This document shows, one piece after another, positions 24,328-32,901 of a stretch of DNA of 64,000 bases (position 1 is its first letter; every line of letters starts with the position of its first letter). Both the position numbers and the translations under genes were made by a program. Source of the DNA: Reyranella sp. (GTDB lineage: Bacteria > Pseudomonadota > Alphaproteobacteria > Reyranellales > Reyranellaceae); the NCBI GenBank assembly GCA_022844015.1, contig JALHMO010000002.1, forward strand, positions 36,457 to 100,456, in the 5' to 3' direction. The notes beneath the pieces are model-generated. The model was not told the DNA's origin. It was given only the letters and a program-made list of their open reading frames with translations, and did not search any database.

Positions 24328-25425
24328 TTATTTCAGGTCGTCGAGCGAGGTCGCGCCTGGGCCCGGCGTGATCAGGGCGGGCCACTGGTGCGAGCCGAAC
24401 GGCACCGCCGGCGGCAGGAAGGCCTGCTTGCCGCGACGCTGCATCTCCGAAACGATGGTCTTGCGCGCATCGCCACCCATCAGCTCGAAGTCCATCAGAC
24501 GGTCGTTGTTGAAGAACAGGCCGCCCACCGCGCGGTCGGAGATGATGCGGGTCAGCGACGTCAACATGTCCTGCGGCGTGGTGGTGAAGGAGATGGTCTC
24601 GATCAGCAGAAGCCGGTCGTTGATCGCCTCGGGCGGAAAATACTGCGCGAGTGTGCTGAACAGCACGTTGTTCTGGCGCGCCACGTAGATCGTGTTGGCC
24701 GCGGCATAGACCTTGTTCCAGTCGTCGCCCAGGCTCGCTTTCCAGCCGTCGAGCACCTCCATCCAGTGCTTGACCTGGGTCGAGGCCGCCCAGTTGATGA
24801 TCAGCTTGATGGGCGGCGCCTGCTTCTTGCCGAACGCCTCGACCGCATCCATCGCGATCACGCCCTTTGCCAGGCAATCATCCATGAAGGCGACATTGTT
24901 GGACAGGATCTCGCGCACCGCGGGCTTCCAATCCTCCTGCATGGGCACGTCCTTCAGCCCGTCGAGCGCCGTCTTCATCTGCGTGCGATAGGCGAGCAGC
25001 GGCGCCATCCAGCTCTTGTCGGCGGCGTTGTTGACATAGGGCAGGACGACCTCGGAGATCGCCATGGTGCTGTGGCCGGTCGACTTCAGCACCTGGTAGA
25101 CCATCGGCACCGACGGCGCCTCTTCCGGCGGCTTGCCGGGCCGGTACAGGATCATCCGCCCGCCGGCGCCCGAGAACAGCGCCAGGATCATGGGGTTTCT
25201 CGCCATGATGTTGGCCTGGAAGATCTTGGCGGCGGCGTCGTAGAGCGCAAACATCGAGACGTTGAGCTGCAGGACGTCGCGCGTGGCCACCGCCGCCGGC
25301 GTCGGCGGTGTCGTGCCGACAAGGCCGCTCAGGTAGCCCGGAATGGTCCCCTGTGCCGACGCCGAGCCGGTGGCAAGGCCGGCTGCGAGCAAGCCCGCAG
25401 CCAGCTTCATTGAAAGTCTGTACAT
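24328..25425 (-). CDS. Secreted protein of unknown function
   Basis: 365 residues. GGAGG lies four bases before ATG 25425, and an internal ATG at MKLAAGLLAAG is also possible. A signal peptide ending TGSASA is followed by a mature protein without Cys clusters. Segments such as SFTTTPQDMLTSLTRIISDRAVGG and a C-terminal PFGSHQWPALITPGPGATSLDDL look conserved-protein-like, but I know no family. Its position upstream of the molybdenum hydroxylase genes and downstream of an OprB porin suggests a periplasmic role in the same uptake or oxidation pathway. Confidence 0.6.
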   Translation of the reverse strand: MYRLSMKLAAGLLAAGLATGSASAQGTIPGYLSGLVGTTPPTPAAVATRDVLQLNVSMFALYDAAAKIFQANIMARNPMILALFSGAGGRMILYRPGKPPEEAPSVPMVYQVLKSTGHSTMAISEVVLPYVNNAADKSWMAPLLAYRTQMKTALDGLKDVPMQEDWKPAVREILSNNVAFMDDCLAKGVIAMDAVEAFGKKQAPPIKLIINWAASTQVKHWMEVLDGWKASLGDDWNKVYAAANTIYVARQNNVLFSTLAQYFPPEAINDRLLLIETISFTTTPQDMLTSLTRIISDRAVGGLFFNNDRLMDFELMGGDARKTIVSEMQRRGKQAFLPPAVPFGSHQWPALITPGPGATSLDDLK

Positions 25426-25484
25426 CACTCCTCCATTTCCGGCCCGACAATGGGCCGATCAAGTATTGCGATCGTTCGCACGCT

Positions 25485-26867
25485 CTAGAAAAGCACAGTG
25501 AGTCGAAGTGTCGTCATGAAAGAGCCCGGCACCGTGGGCGACTCGCCCGGTGTCGGGATGTAGGTCACGGTCGGCTGCAGGAAGGTCGAGGCGAAGAGAT
25601 GCGCCTGGTAGTACGCCTGAAGCATCAGCTCGCTCGGCCGCTGGAAGATGTTCTGGTTGAGGCGCGACAGGGCGAGGCCGATACCCATGGAATCTCGCGC
25701 GCGATCTCCGATCAGGCCGAACCCGGTGGCGCCCGCACCGTAATACTGGCTGATCGGCATCGTGCGCGAGTCGTTCGCGCCCAGCTGATAGAAGACCGAG
25801 ATCGACGAGTTCCTCACCCCCGGATTGACACCATAGGCGACGCGCTGCGAGCCGAACAGGTAGAACCCTCCGGCGCCATTCTCGGTTATGCCGTGAAATG
25901 TCACCTGGCCGGTCTGCCGCCACAGGCCGATGCCGAGCTGGCCGGGATGCTTGCCCTCGCCCAGCAGCCAATTGACGCCGATCTCGCCGATATTGAAGAA
26001 GTAGCCGTTGAACATCGGCGGATAGATGCCGGTCTGGATGCCGCGATAGCGATTGCCGTCGTAGACCCCGAGATTGACGTAGAAGGACTTGGTCGGCGTG
26101 AAGTTGACAGTCACGCCGTTGGCCGGGTTGTAGTAGCCGAGCGCGGCGCCGATCATCGAGGCGTTGACGAAAATCGGCGAGTAGAGGAGGCCGCTCACCG
26201 CGGGGATGTTCTGCTCCTCGTCGACCAGCGTGACGGGACGCAGGACGTTGCCGAAATCGTAGGTCGGCAGGCTGCGGCCGATCCGCATCTTCAGCACGTC
26301 CTCGATCATCTCCTGAAGGTACCAGGCTTCGAGGATCTCGGTGCGGTTGAAGGGCGGCAGGCCGACGATGCCGTTGTAGCCGGCGACGCTGCCGGCCTCC
26401 TCGTTGGTCTTCGTGCCGTTGAACTGGAGAAACTGGAAGCCGAACGACGCGCCGCGCCAGCCGACCAGCTTCTGGGCGTCGACGCCGAGGCCGATGACCA
26501 GCGCGCTGTTGTTCGTCCAGCCGCCCGGCTGCACGCCGCCCGCCACCACGACGTTGGTGTCGGCGAGCCACAGCCCGCCGAGCGTGACGCCCCATTCGTC
26601 CTTGAGGCCGAGTTGGCGACCGAGCCACCCGGTGCCGGTGATTCCGAAGTCCGTTGCCGCAGGGTTGCCGCTGACCGCCGCGACCCTCTCTGGCCGGCTC
26701 GCCTGAGTGGTCGCGTCCGGCGCCGGTTGGGCCCGGGACGCTTCGCCCGCGAGGGCGCACAACGCCACACCGAGTATCCCCAGCCGGCCCGATCGCCGGC
26801 CGCCACCACTCCCAAGGCGATGGCGGCCCATCCGACCCAGCATCGCGAACATCGCCCCAAATGCCAT
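25485..26867 (-). CDS. OprB-family carbohydrate-selective porin
   Basis: 460 residues from MAFGAMFAML. The frame extends upstream, but the residues there are not signal-peptide-like, and other nearby ATGs are possible. A hydrophobic leader (LGILGVALCALAGEASRA) is followed by alternating, aromatic-rich beta strands: WLGRQLGLKDEWGVTLGGLW, FQFLQFNG and FNIGEIGVNW. It ends in the outer-membrane signature LRLTVLF. OprB porins let sugars and related solutes cross the outer membrane. It is divergent from the wHTH-TPR regulator at 27215. Confidence 0.85.
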   Translation of the reverse strand: MAFGAMFAMLGRMGRHRLGSGGGRRSGRLGILGVALCALAGEASRAQPAPDATTQASRPERVAAVSGNPAATDFGITGTGWLGRQLGLKDEWGVTLGGLWLADTNVVVAGGVQPGGWTNNSALVIGLGVDAQKLVGWRGASFGFQFLQFNGTKTNEEAGSVAGYNGIVGLPPFNRTEILEAWYLQEMIEDVLKMRIGRSLPTYDFGNVLRPVTLVDEEQNIPAVSGLLYSPIFVNASMIGAALGYYNPANGVTVNFTPTKSFYVNLGVYDGNRYRGIQTGIYPPMFNGYFFNIGEIGVNWLLGEGKHPGQLGIGLWRQTGQVTFHGITENGAGGFYLFGSQRVAYGVNPGVRNSSISVFYQLGANDSRTMPISQYYGAGATGFGLIGDRARDSMGIGLALSRLNQNIFQRPSELMLQAYYQAHLFASTFLQPTVTYIPTPGESPTVPGSFMTTLRLTVLF

Positions 26868-27214
26868 GCTTTGCCCCAAGACTCTGCACGACCCAACCCG
26901 CCTAGATGTACCTGCACCCGCAGCGCCTCCACGCATCAAGAAACGATCAAGATCGCCAAGGCTCGCTCCTGCGCCGGTCCAGATCTGTCGCCCGACCGCA
27001 TTGCGCTGGCTGTCGGCTGCTCGCGCGCCACGCTCTTTCGGCCGAAGGCCGGTTGCTCGTCCGGGCAAAGCGGCGTCCCGGGGCCGCGGATGTTGGTCGA
27101 ACGGTAGTCAAAAGAAGCTGCATTTACAGCGCCTTGGCGTGCAGACGGCCAGTCGCCAACTGGCTAGGATGCGCCTCCAGGAAAAACCGCCAGCTCGAGC
27201 GAAGCCCTCCCTGC
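26868..27214. other. Divergent intergenic region without recognisable gene
   Basis: 347 bases separate the OprB gene from the wHTH-TPR regulator. A frame runs through on the plus strand, but its translation looks random. I find no repeat or clear promoter. Any operator for the regulator would be expected here. Confidence 0.5.
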
Positions 27215-29026
27215 ATGCCGGCCTACGCGTTCGGTCCTTTCGTCCTCGATCCCGCAGAACGCTTGCTGTCGCGCGACGGGCTGCGCGTCGCCGTTCCCGG
27301 CAAGGCCTGGCAGATCCTTCTGCTGCTGGTCGAGGCGCGTGGCCGGCTGGTAACGCACGAGGTTTTGCGCGCCCGGCTCTGGCCGGACACCGTTGTCGAG
27401 GAGCGCACCCTCACCGTCCATGTCTCGACCCTGCGCAAATCCCTGGGCACCGGACCTGACGGCGGCTATTTCGAGACGGTGGCGCGGGAGGGCTATCGGC
27501 TCGCCGTGCCGGTGCACGTCCTGCAGAAAGCCAGCCCGCCGATGCAGGCGGGCGCCGGGCCGCTGCCCGCCGAGTGGAGGACCCTGGCGGTGAAGCCCTT
27601 CGCCACGCGCACCGTGGTCGACGCGGATACCTATATCGGCATCGGCATTGCCGATGCCGTCAGCACGGCGCTGGGCGCCGTGCCGGGCCTGACCGTCTGG
27701 CCGATCGACGCCATGGAAGATCCTGCCGGCGGGCGCGACACGATCGAGGCCTGTCGCGCGCTCGGCGTCGGGCACCTGCTGGAGGGCACGGTTCAGCGCA
27801 GCGCCGACCGGCTGGAGATACTGGCGAGCCTGATCGACGTGGAAAGCGGACGCCGGAAGTGGAGCGAGCGGTTCGAGCAGCCGCACGGCGATGGCGCAGC
27901 CTTGCAGGATGCGATCGCCAGCTGGGCCGCGAGCGCCCTGCCGCAGGCATCGACGATCGTTCATCGCGTGCACAGCTACCGGCCGAGCACGTCGGAGGCT
28001 TACTTCCTCCAGCTCCAGGCGCGGGCCAACCTCAAGCCCTTCATGCGGCTGCCGCTCCTCAAGGCGCTCAGCCTGTTCGAGCAGGCGGCCACCATAGATC
28101 CCAACTATGCCGTGGCCCATGCCGGGTTGGCGTCGACCTACCTGCGCATGTCGTCGACCGCCCTGCTGCGGCCGCTGCCGGTCGACGAGGCGATGCCCAT
28201 GGCCCGCCGGTCGGCCGAGCGCGCCCTCGCCCTCGACGAGGGGTTGGCCGAGGCGTGGGCCGTGCTGGGCCGCGTGAAGATGGAGTACGATTGGGACTGG
28301 GACGGCGCAGAGGCCGACCTGACCCATGCTTTGGCCCTCAACGCCAGCTCGGTCGAGGCGCTTGCCGCGACGGCCGAGTTCCTGAGCGTCATGGGCCGCC
28401 ACGACGAGGCGATCGAATCCATGGAGCAGGCGCGGCGGCTCGATCCGCGCAGCGTCGAGATGCTGCAGCATCTCGGCATCGTCTACTGGATGGCGGACAA
28501 GGCGGAGCAGGCCCTCGAGGTGGTTGCCGAGAGCCTTGTCATCGTGCCGGAGTCGCCACGTGGTCACTATGGGCGCATGCTGATCCTCGACCAGCTCGGC
28601 CGGCGCGACGAGGCGATGGTCGAGCGTCTGGCCACCCTGCGCGGGTTGAGCGTCGCCCAGGGACTGGCCGAGCATGTCGAGGCGCTGGCAGCGGGCCAGG
28701 GCTGGCGCGCCGCGATGGAGGCCTGGATCGGCCTGCTCGAACGCACCAACCGCTGGGAGGGCGCGGCGATGCAGTGGATGGCCGCCGGCGAGCCGTCGCG
28801 CGCCCTCGACGCCCTCGAGCACTGCGTCAAGGCACGCACCACGTACCTCGGATTTACCGGGCAGAGCCCATGCTTTCGCGCGCTCCATGGCGACGCGCGC
28901 TTCCAGGGCGTCTTGCGGGCGCTCAAGCTCGAGGGCCGGATCGGCATCGCGCGACGGGCGGGCCGGGTGCCTGTGCATCCGGGCAGATCGGCGGTCGACG
29001 GAAGGGAACCATGGACTTCAAGCTGA
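27215..29026 (+). CDS. OmpR-type winged-helix regulator with TolB-like and TPR domains
   Basis: 603 residues from MPAYAFGPFVLDPAER. Residues 1-105 form a trans_reg_C winged helix (LLSRDGLRVAVPGKAWQIL, LRKSLG, GYFETVAREGYRLAVPV). Residues 120-250 resemble the adenylate-cyclase/TolB-N module (WRTLAVKPFA, LGVGHLLEGTVQRS, WSERFEQPHGD). The rest is TPR repeats (DPNYAVAHAGLASTYLRMS, MGRHDEAIESMEQARRLDPRS). There is no TM segment, so unlike CadC it is cytoplasmic. It overlaps the acyl-CoA dehydrogenase start by 16 bases and probably controls that gene and/or the divergent porin. Confidence 0.85.
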   Translation: MPAYAFGPFVLDPAERLLSRDGLRVAVPGKAWQILLLLVEARGRLVTHEVLRARLWPDTVVEERTLTVHVSTLRKSLGTGPDGGYFETVAREGYRLAVPVHVLQKASPPMQAGAGPLPAEWRTLAVKPFATRTVVDADTYIGIGIADAVSTALGAVPGLTVWPIDAMEDPAGGRDTIEACRALGVGHLLEGTVQRSADRLEILASLIDVESGRRKWSERFEQPHGDGAALQDAIASWAASALPQASTIVHRVHSYRPSTSEAYFLQLQARANLKPFMRLPLLKALSLFEQAATIDPNYAVAHAGLASTYLRMSSTALLRPLPVDEAMPMARRSAERALALDEGLAEAWAVLGRVKMEYDWDWDGAEADLTHALALNASSVEALAATAEFLSVMGRHDEAIESMEQARRLDPRSVEMLQHLGIVYWMADKAEQALEVVAESLVIVPESPRGHYGRMLILDQLGRRDEAMVERLATLRGLSVAQGLAEHVEALAAGQGWRAAMEAWIGLLERTNRWEGAAMQWMAAGEPSRALDALEHCVKARTTYLGFTGQSPCFRALHGDARFQGVLRALKLEGRIGIARRAGRVPVHPGRSAVDGREPWTSS

Positions 29027-30177
29027 CAGACGATCAACGCGCCATGGTCGCGGCGGTGCGCGCCGTCGCCCAGGAGAAGATCAAGCCGCGTGCCGGCAAG
29101 GTGATGGACGGCAGCTTCCCGCACGAGAGCTTTCGCGATCTCGCCGGGATCGGCATCCTCGGCATGGCAGTGCCGCAGGAGTATGGCGGCCTCGGCCTGC
29201 CGGTGTTCGAGACCGCGCTGGTGATCGAGGAGATCGCCAAGGCGTGCTACGTGACGGCGATCGGCGTCATGGGCATGGTCGGCGTCCAGACCAAGATCAT
29301 CGACGCGTTCGCGCCCGAGCCGGTCAAGCGCCGCCTGCTGCCGGGCGTCGTGTCGGGCGAGACGATCCTGGCGATCTGCATGACCGAGCCGCACGCCGGC
29401 ACCGACGTCGCCAACTACCGGACCAATGTCGACATCGAGAATGACCGGCTGGTTCTCAATGGCTCGAAGACGCTGATCAGCCGCGTCGACGAGGCGGCGG
29501 TGTTCGTCGTCTTCACGCGAGTCGACCGGCGGCCGGGCCAGGCCGGCATCGGCTGCGTGCTGGTCGAGCGCGGCACGCCTGGCTTCGACGTCATCGCCCG
29601 CTTCCACACCATGGGCGGCGAGAACTTGGCCGAGATCCGCTTCGACAGCTGCGAGTTGCCGCTGGAGAACCTGATCGTTCGGGAGGACGGCTTCAGGAAG
29701 CTGCTCAACGCCTTCAACACGCAGCGTTGCCTCAACCCCAGCATCTCGCTCGGCCTGGCCGAAGGCGCCTTCGAGGAGGCGGTCCGCTACGCCCGCAGCC
29801 GCGAGGCGTTCGGCCGGCCGATCGGGCAGTTCCAGGGCATGCGCTGGAAGCTCGCCGAGATGTATCGCGACATCGAGGTCGGCCGCGCCATGCTCTACCG
29901 CGCCTGCGCCACCGCCGACCCCTTCCCCGACCCGCACCAGGCCGCCATCGCCAAGATGTACTGCAACGAGATGGCCATCCGCGTCACCAGCGAGGCCATC
30001 CAGGTCCACGGCGGCTACGGCTTCACCGACGACTGCCCGGTCTCGCGTCTGTATCGCGGCGCGCGCTACGGCACCCTGGGCGGCGGCACCACCGAGACGC
30101 TGAAGGAACTGGTCGGCAAGCACATCATGAGCAGCTTCCCCGACCTCGACGGCTTCCTCGAGACGGGGACGTTCTGA
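29011..30177 (+). CDS. Acyl-CoA dehydrogenase
   Basis: 388 residues with the full family layout: MDFKLTDDQRAMVAAVR, ICMTEPHAGTDVAN (FAD/substrate loop), YARSREAFGRPIGQFQG, and QVHGGYGFTDDCPVSRLYRGARY near the C-terminus. The canonical catalytic Glu of YEGT is replaced (LGGGTTET), as in citronellyl-/isovaleryl-like subgroups where the base sits elsewhere. It should oxidise an acyl-CoA to the enoyl-CoA, passing electrons to ETF. GAAGGGA precedes the ATG, which lies inside the end of the regulator gene. The acyl chain is unknown. Confidence 0.93.
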   Translation: MDFKLTDDQRAMVAAVRAVAQEKIKPRAGKVMDGSFPHESFRDLAGIGILGMAVPQEYGGLGLPVFETALVIEEIAKACYVTAIGVMGMVGVQTKIIDAFAPEPVKRRLLPGVVSGETILAICMTEPHAGTDVANYRTNVDIENDRLVLNGSKTLISRVDEAAVFVVFTRVDRRPGQAGIGCVLVERGTPGFDVIARFHTMGGENLAEIRFDSCELPLENLIVREDGFRKLLNAFNTQRCLNPSISLGLAEGAFEEAVRYARSREAFGRPIGQFQGMRWKLAEMYRDIEVGRAMLYRACATADPFPDPHQAAIAKMYCNEMAIRVTSEAIQVHGGYGFTDDCPVSRLYRGARYGTLGGGTTETLKELVGKHIMSSFPDLDGFLETGTF

Positions 30178-30207
30178 TCGCCGCCGACTGACCAAGGGAG
30201 AGCGGCG

Positions 30208-31236
30208 ATGGGCACCGTCCTGGTGACCGGCGGTTCAGGCTTCATCGCCAGCCATTGCATCGTCCAACTCCTTGCCGCGGGCCATCAGGTGCGCACCACG
30301 GTGCGCAACCTTCGGCGCGAAGGCGAGGTTCGAACCATGCTGACATGCGCCGGTGCCGGCGAGACGCGCGATCGTCTGGCGTTCCTCGCCGCCGACCTCC
30401 AGGCCGATGCAGGCTGGCCGCAAGCCGCCGAAGGCTGCGACCACGTCCTGCATGTCGCGTCGCCCTTCCCCGTGGGCGTCCCCCGCCACGAGGACGAGCT
30501 GATCGTGCCGGCGCGCGACGGCGCGCTCCGGGTATTGCGGGCCGCGCGCGATGCCGGCGTTGGCCGCGTGGTGCTGACCTCGTCCTATGCCGCGATCGGC
30601 TATGGCCTGCCCGCACAGACCGCGCCGTTCGACGAGACGAGCTGGACCGACGCCGCGGCGGCAGGCCTCAGTGCCTACACGCGGTCGAAGACCCTGGCCG
30701 AGCGCGCGGCGTGGGACTTCATGGCACGCGAGGGCGGCAGGCTGGAGCTCGCGGTCGTCAACCCGGTCGCGGTCCTCGGCCCGGTGCTGGGGCCCGACTA
30801 TGCGGCCTCGATCGTGCTGGTGCAGCGCCTGCTCGCCGGCACGGTTCCGGGCTGCCCGTGGATCCAGTTCGGTGTCGTCGACGTGCGCGACGTCGCCGAC
30901 CTGCACCTGCGCGCCATGACCGATCCTGCCGCCAGAGGCGAGCGCTTCCTGGCCGGCGCCGGCGACTTCCTGTCGGTGCTGGAGATCGCCCGGGTGCTGA
31001 AGCGTCGCCTGGGTGCGCGGGCGCGGCGCGTGCCGACCTGGCAGCTGCCCGACTGGCTGGTCCGCCTGGCCGCGATCGCCGATCCGGCCGTGCGCCAGGT
31101 GCTGCCCGAGCTCGGCAAGGTGAAGAACGCCAGCAACGCCAAGGCGCGACGCCTGCTCGGCTGGTCGCCGCTCTCGAACGAGGATGCGATCGTCGCCAGC
31201 GCCGAGAGCCTGCTGGCGCTCGGGCTGGTGAGATAG
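30208..31236 (+). CDS. NAD(P)-dependent epimerase / dihydroflavonol reductase-like protein
   Basis: 342 residues of extended-SDR type. TGGSGFIAS at 7-15 is the cofactor glycine motif, Ser125/Ser126 with Tyr157 and Lys161 (YTRSK) form the catalytic set, and VNPVAVLGPVLG follows. The closest functional class is dihydroflavonol-4-reductase/anthocyanidin reductase-like, reducing a carbonyl with NADPH. GGGAG lies before the ATG. It starts 30 bases after the acyl-CoA dehydrogenase and probably shares its transcript. Confidence 0.9.
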   Translation: MGTVLVTGGSGFIASHCIVQLLAAGHQVRTTVRNLRREGEVRTMLTCAGAGETRDRLAFLAADLQADAGWPQAAEGCDHVLHVASPFPVGVPRHEDELIVPARDGALRVLRAARDAGVGRVVLTSSYAAIGYGLPAQTAPFDETSWTDAAAAGLSAYTRSKTLAERAAWDFMAREGGRLELAVVNPVAVLGPVLGPDYAASIVLVQRLLAGTVPGCPWIQFGVVDVRDVADLHLRAMTDPAARGERFLAGAGDFLSVLEIARVLKRRLGARARRVPTWQLPDWLVRLAAIADPAVRQVLPELGKVKNASNAKARRLLGWSPLSNEDAIVASAESLLALGLVR

Positions 31237-31542
31237 CAGCGTCAGGCCGATTCTCGTCAGCGCACCATGGCCGCGTTCGACTATACGGTCAGAGCTGCCG
31301 GCCTCGGTGATCCGGCGTCCGCCCTGCCGCTCTTACGCCAGGATCGCGCAAAGCCCCGAGGATACGACAAGCTTCATGGACGTGCTGGGTGGCACCCTGG
31401 CCTTCAATGCGTTCTTCAATCCGGCGAACCTGTCGCGACAGATGCGACGCTAGCCTCGCGCCCGAGCTCAAGCGACGGCCGGACGCGTCGCATCCTGTCG
31501 ACAATTGTGGTCCACTCGCTCGGCAATGAATGAGCTCGTCCC
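31237..31542 (+). other. Intergenic region with possible gene remnant
   Basis: 306 bases. One frame encodes SPEDTTSFMDVLGGTLAFNA followed by FFNPANLSRQMRR and a stop at 31451-31453, which reads like a real protein C-terminus. A different frame from ATG 31267 reads MAAFDYTVRAAGLGDPAS. Joined by a frameshift they could be one short degraded protein. I do not recognise it, and chance cannot be excluded. Confidence 0.3.
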
Positions 31543-32538
31543 ATGACCCGGCTGCGGGTCGCCCTTCGCGTGCCGGTCGGCCGGCCCCTGCCCGACATCA
31601 CCGATTTCATCGTCCGGTGCGAGGACGCAGGCTTCGACGGCGTCGGCATCCACGACCATCCTTCGAGTGGCCGGGACGCCTACCTCGCGTTGGCGCTGGC
31701 GGCTCGGGCGACGCAGCGGCTCAGGCTGTTCCCCGCCACCTCCAGCCCCGTCGTCCGCCACCCGCTGGTCCTGGCTTCGCTCGCCCACTCCCTGGAGGAG
31801 ATCGCCCCCGGGCGCGCCTGCCTCACCGTGGCGCCCGGCTTCCTCTCGACGCGCAGCATCGGCAAGCCGCGCGCCGGGGTCGCCGTCATGCGCGACGCGA
31901 TTCGCGACCTGCGCCGCCTGCTCGCCGGCGAGGAGGTCGGGTTCGGCCCGACGTCGCTCCGCCTGCGCAACCGCAGCGCCCGGCCGACGCCGGTCCACCT
32001 GCTGGCGGCCGGTCCTCGCATGATCGAGCTGGCGGGCGAGGTGGCCGACGGTGCCTTCCTGATGGTCGGCCTGCATCCGGCTGCCGTGCGCGCCGCGCGG
32101 CGCCACCTCGAGGCCGGAGCGCAGCGGGCAGGCCGCTCGCTGGATGGCTTTCCAGTGACGTTCGTCGTCACGCTCGGTCTCGGCCAAGACGGCGAGATCG
32201 GCGCCCGCTGGATGCGCAGCTGGTTCGCCCCGGGCCAACCCTTCCTCGCCTATCCGAGCGCGTCCAACCTGCGCTGGCTCGGCGAGGCTGGCTTCGACAT
32301 CAGTGAATCGCACGACCCGACGGCCATTCCCGAGGATCGCGCGCAGGAGATTGCCGATGCCTTCGGCCTGTTCGGCTCGCCGGAACGCTGTGCCGAGCAT
32401 CTCCTGCGCGCCCGCGACGAGGCCGGCGTCGACGACGTCTTCCTTTTCCCGGCGCACGATCTCGCGGGCGGCTACGCCATGCCTGAAGCGGAGGTCATGG
32501 CCTTCCAGCGAGTCATCCGGCCTCTGCTGTCGGCCTGA
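31543..32538 (+). CDS. LLM-class flavin-dependent oxidoreductase
   Basis: 331 residues of luciferase-like fold: VGIHDHPSSGRDAYLALALAA, RLRLFPATSSPVVRHPLVLA, LTVAPGFLSTRSIGK and the terminal GSPERCAEHLLRARDEAGVD with FLFPAHD. Members use F420 or FMN. This one resembles the methylene-tetrahydromethanopterin reductase-like group, but the cofactor cannot be decided. It is followed directly by the 200-bp inverted-repeat element. Confidence 0.85.
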   Translation: MTRLRVALRVPVGRPLPDITDFIVRCEDAGFDGVGIHDHPSSGRDAYLALALAARATQRLRLFPATSSPVVRHPLVLASLAHSLEEIAPGRACLTVAPGFLSTRSIGKPRAGVAVMRDAIRDLRRLLAGEEVGFGPTSLRLRNRSARPTPVHLLAAGPRMIELAGEVADGAFLMVGLHPAAVRAARRHLEAGAQRAGRSLDGFPVTFVVTLGLGQDGEIGARWMRSWFAPGQPFLAYPSASNLRWLGEAGFDISESHDPTAIPEDRAQEIADAFGLFGSPERCAEHLLRARDEAGVDDVFLFPAHDLAGGYAMPEAEVMAFQRVIRPLLSA

Positions 32539-32571
32539 GGCGCATCCGCGGGGTCGCATCCCGGTCGCCCC

Positions 32572-32771
32572 CAGGGCATTCGCATATGGACAATAAACTC
32601 CGTCATCCCGACCGGAGCTGCGCGTAGCGCGGCGTAGTGGAGGGACCTCTCTTCCTGCAGCATCAACAAGAAAGGTCCCTCGACTACGCCGCCAATGGCG
32701 CTGCAAGCAGCGCCTGATCGGACGGCTCCGCTCGGGATGACGGAGTTTATTGTCCATATGCGAATGCCCTG
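32572..32771. mobile_element. 200-bp MITE-like element with 40-bp perfect terminal repeats
   Basis: Bases 32572-32611 and 32732-32771 are perfect 40-base inverted copies. The ends start CAGGGCATTCGCATATGG. The element is flanked on both sides by the direct repeat CGGTCGCCCC (32562-32571 and 32772-32781), a textbook 10-bp target duplication. The interior holds a second imperfect palindrome (GGCGTAGTGGAGGGACCT pairing with AGGTCCCTCGACTACGCC). No transposase can be encoded in 200 bp, so it would be mobilised in trans. The family is not identified. Confidence 0.88.
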
Positions 32772-32901
32772 CGGTCGCCCCGAGCGGCGCGGAGGGTCTC
32801 GCTGCCAATGCCACGAGTGCGCCTCCAGGTTTCGTGGGATTGGATCGCCGGGAAGACGGGGCGACAGGATGGATGCGCGTGCGCCCGATCACATCGCAGG
32901 C

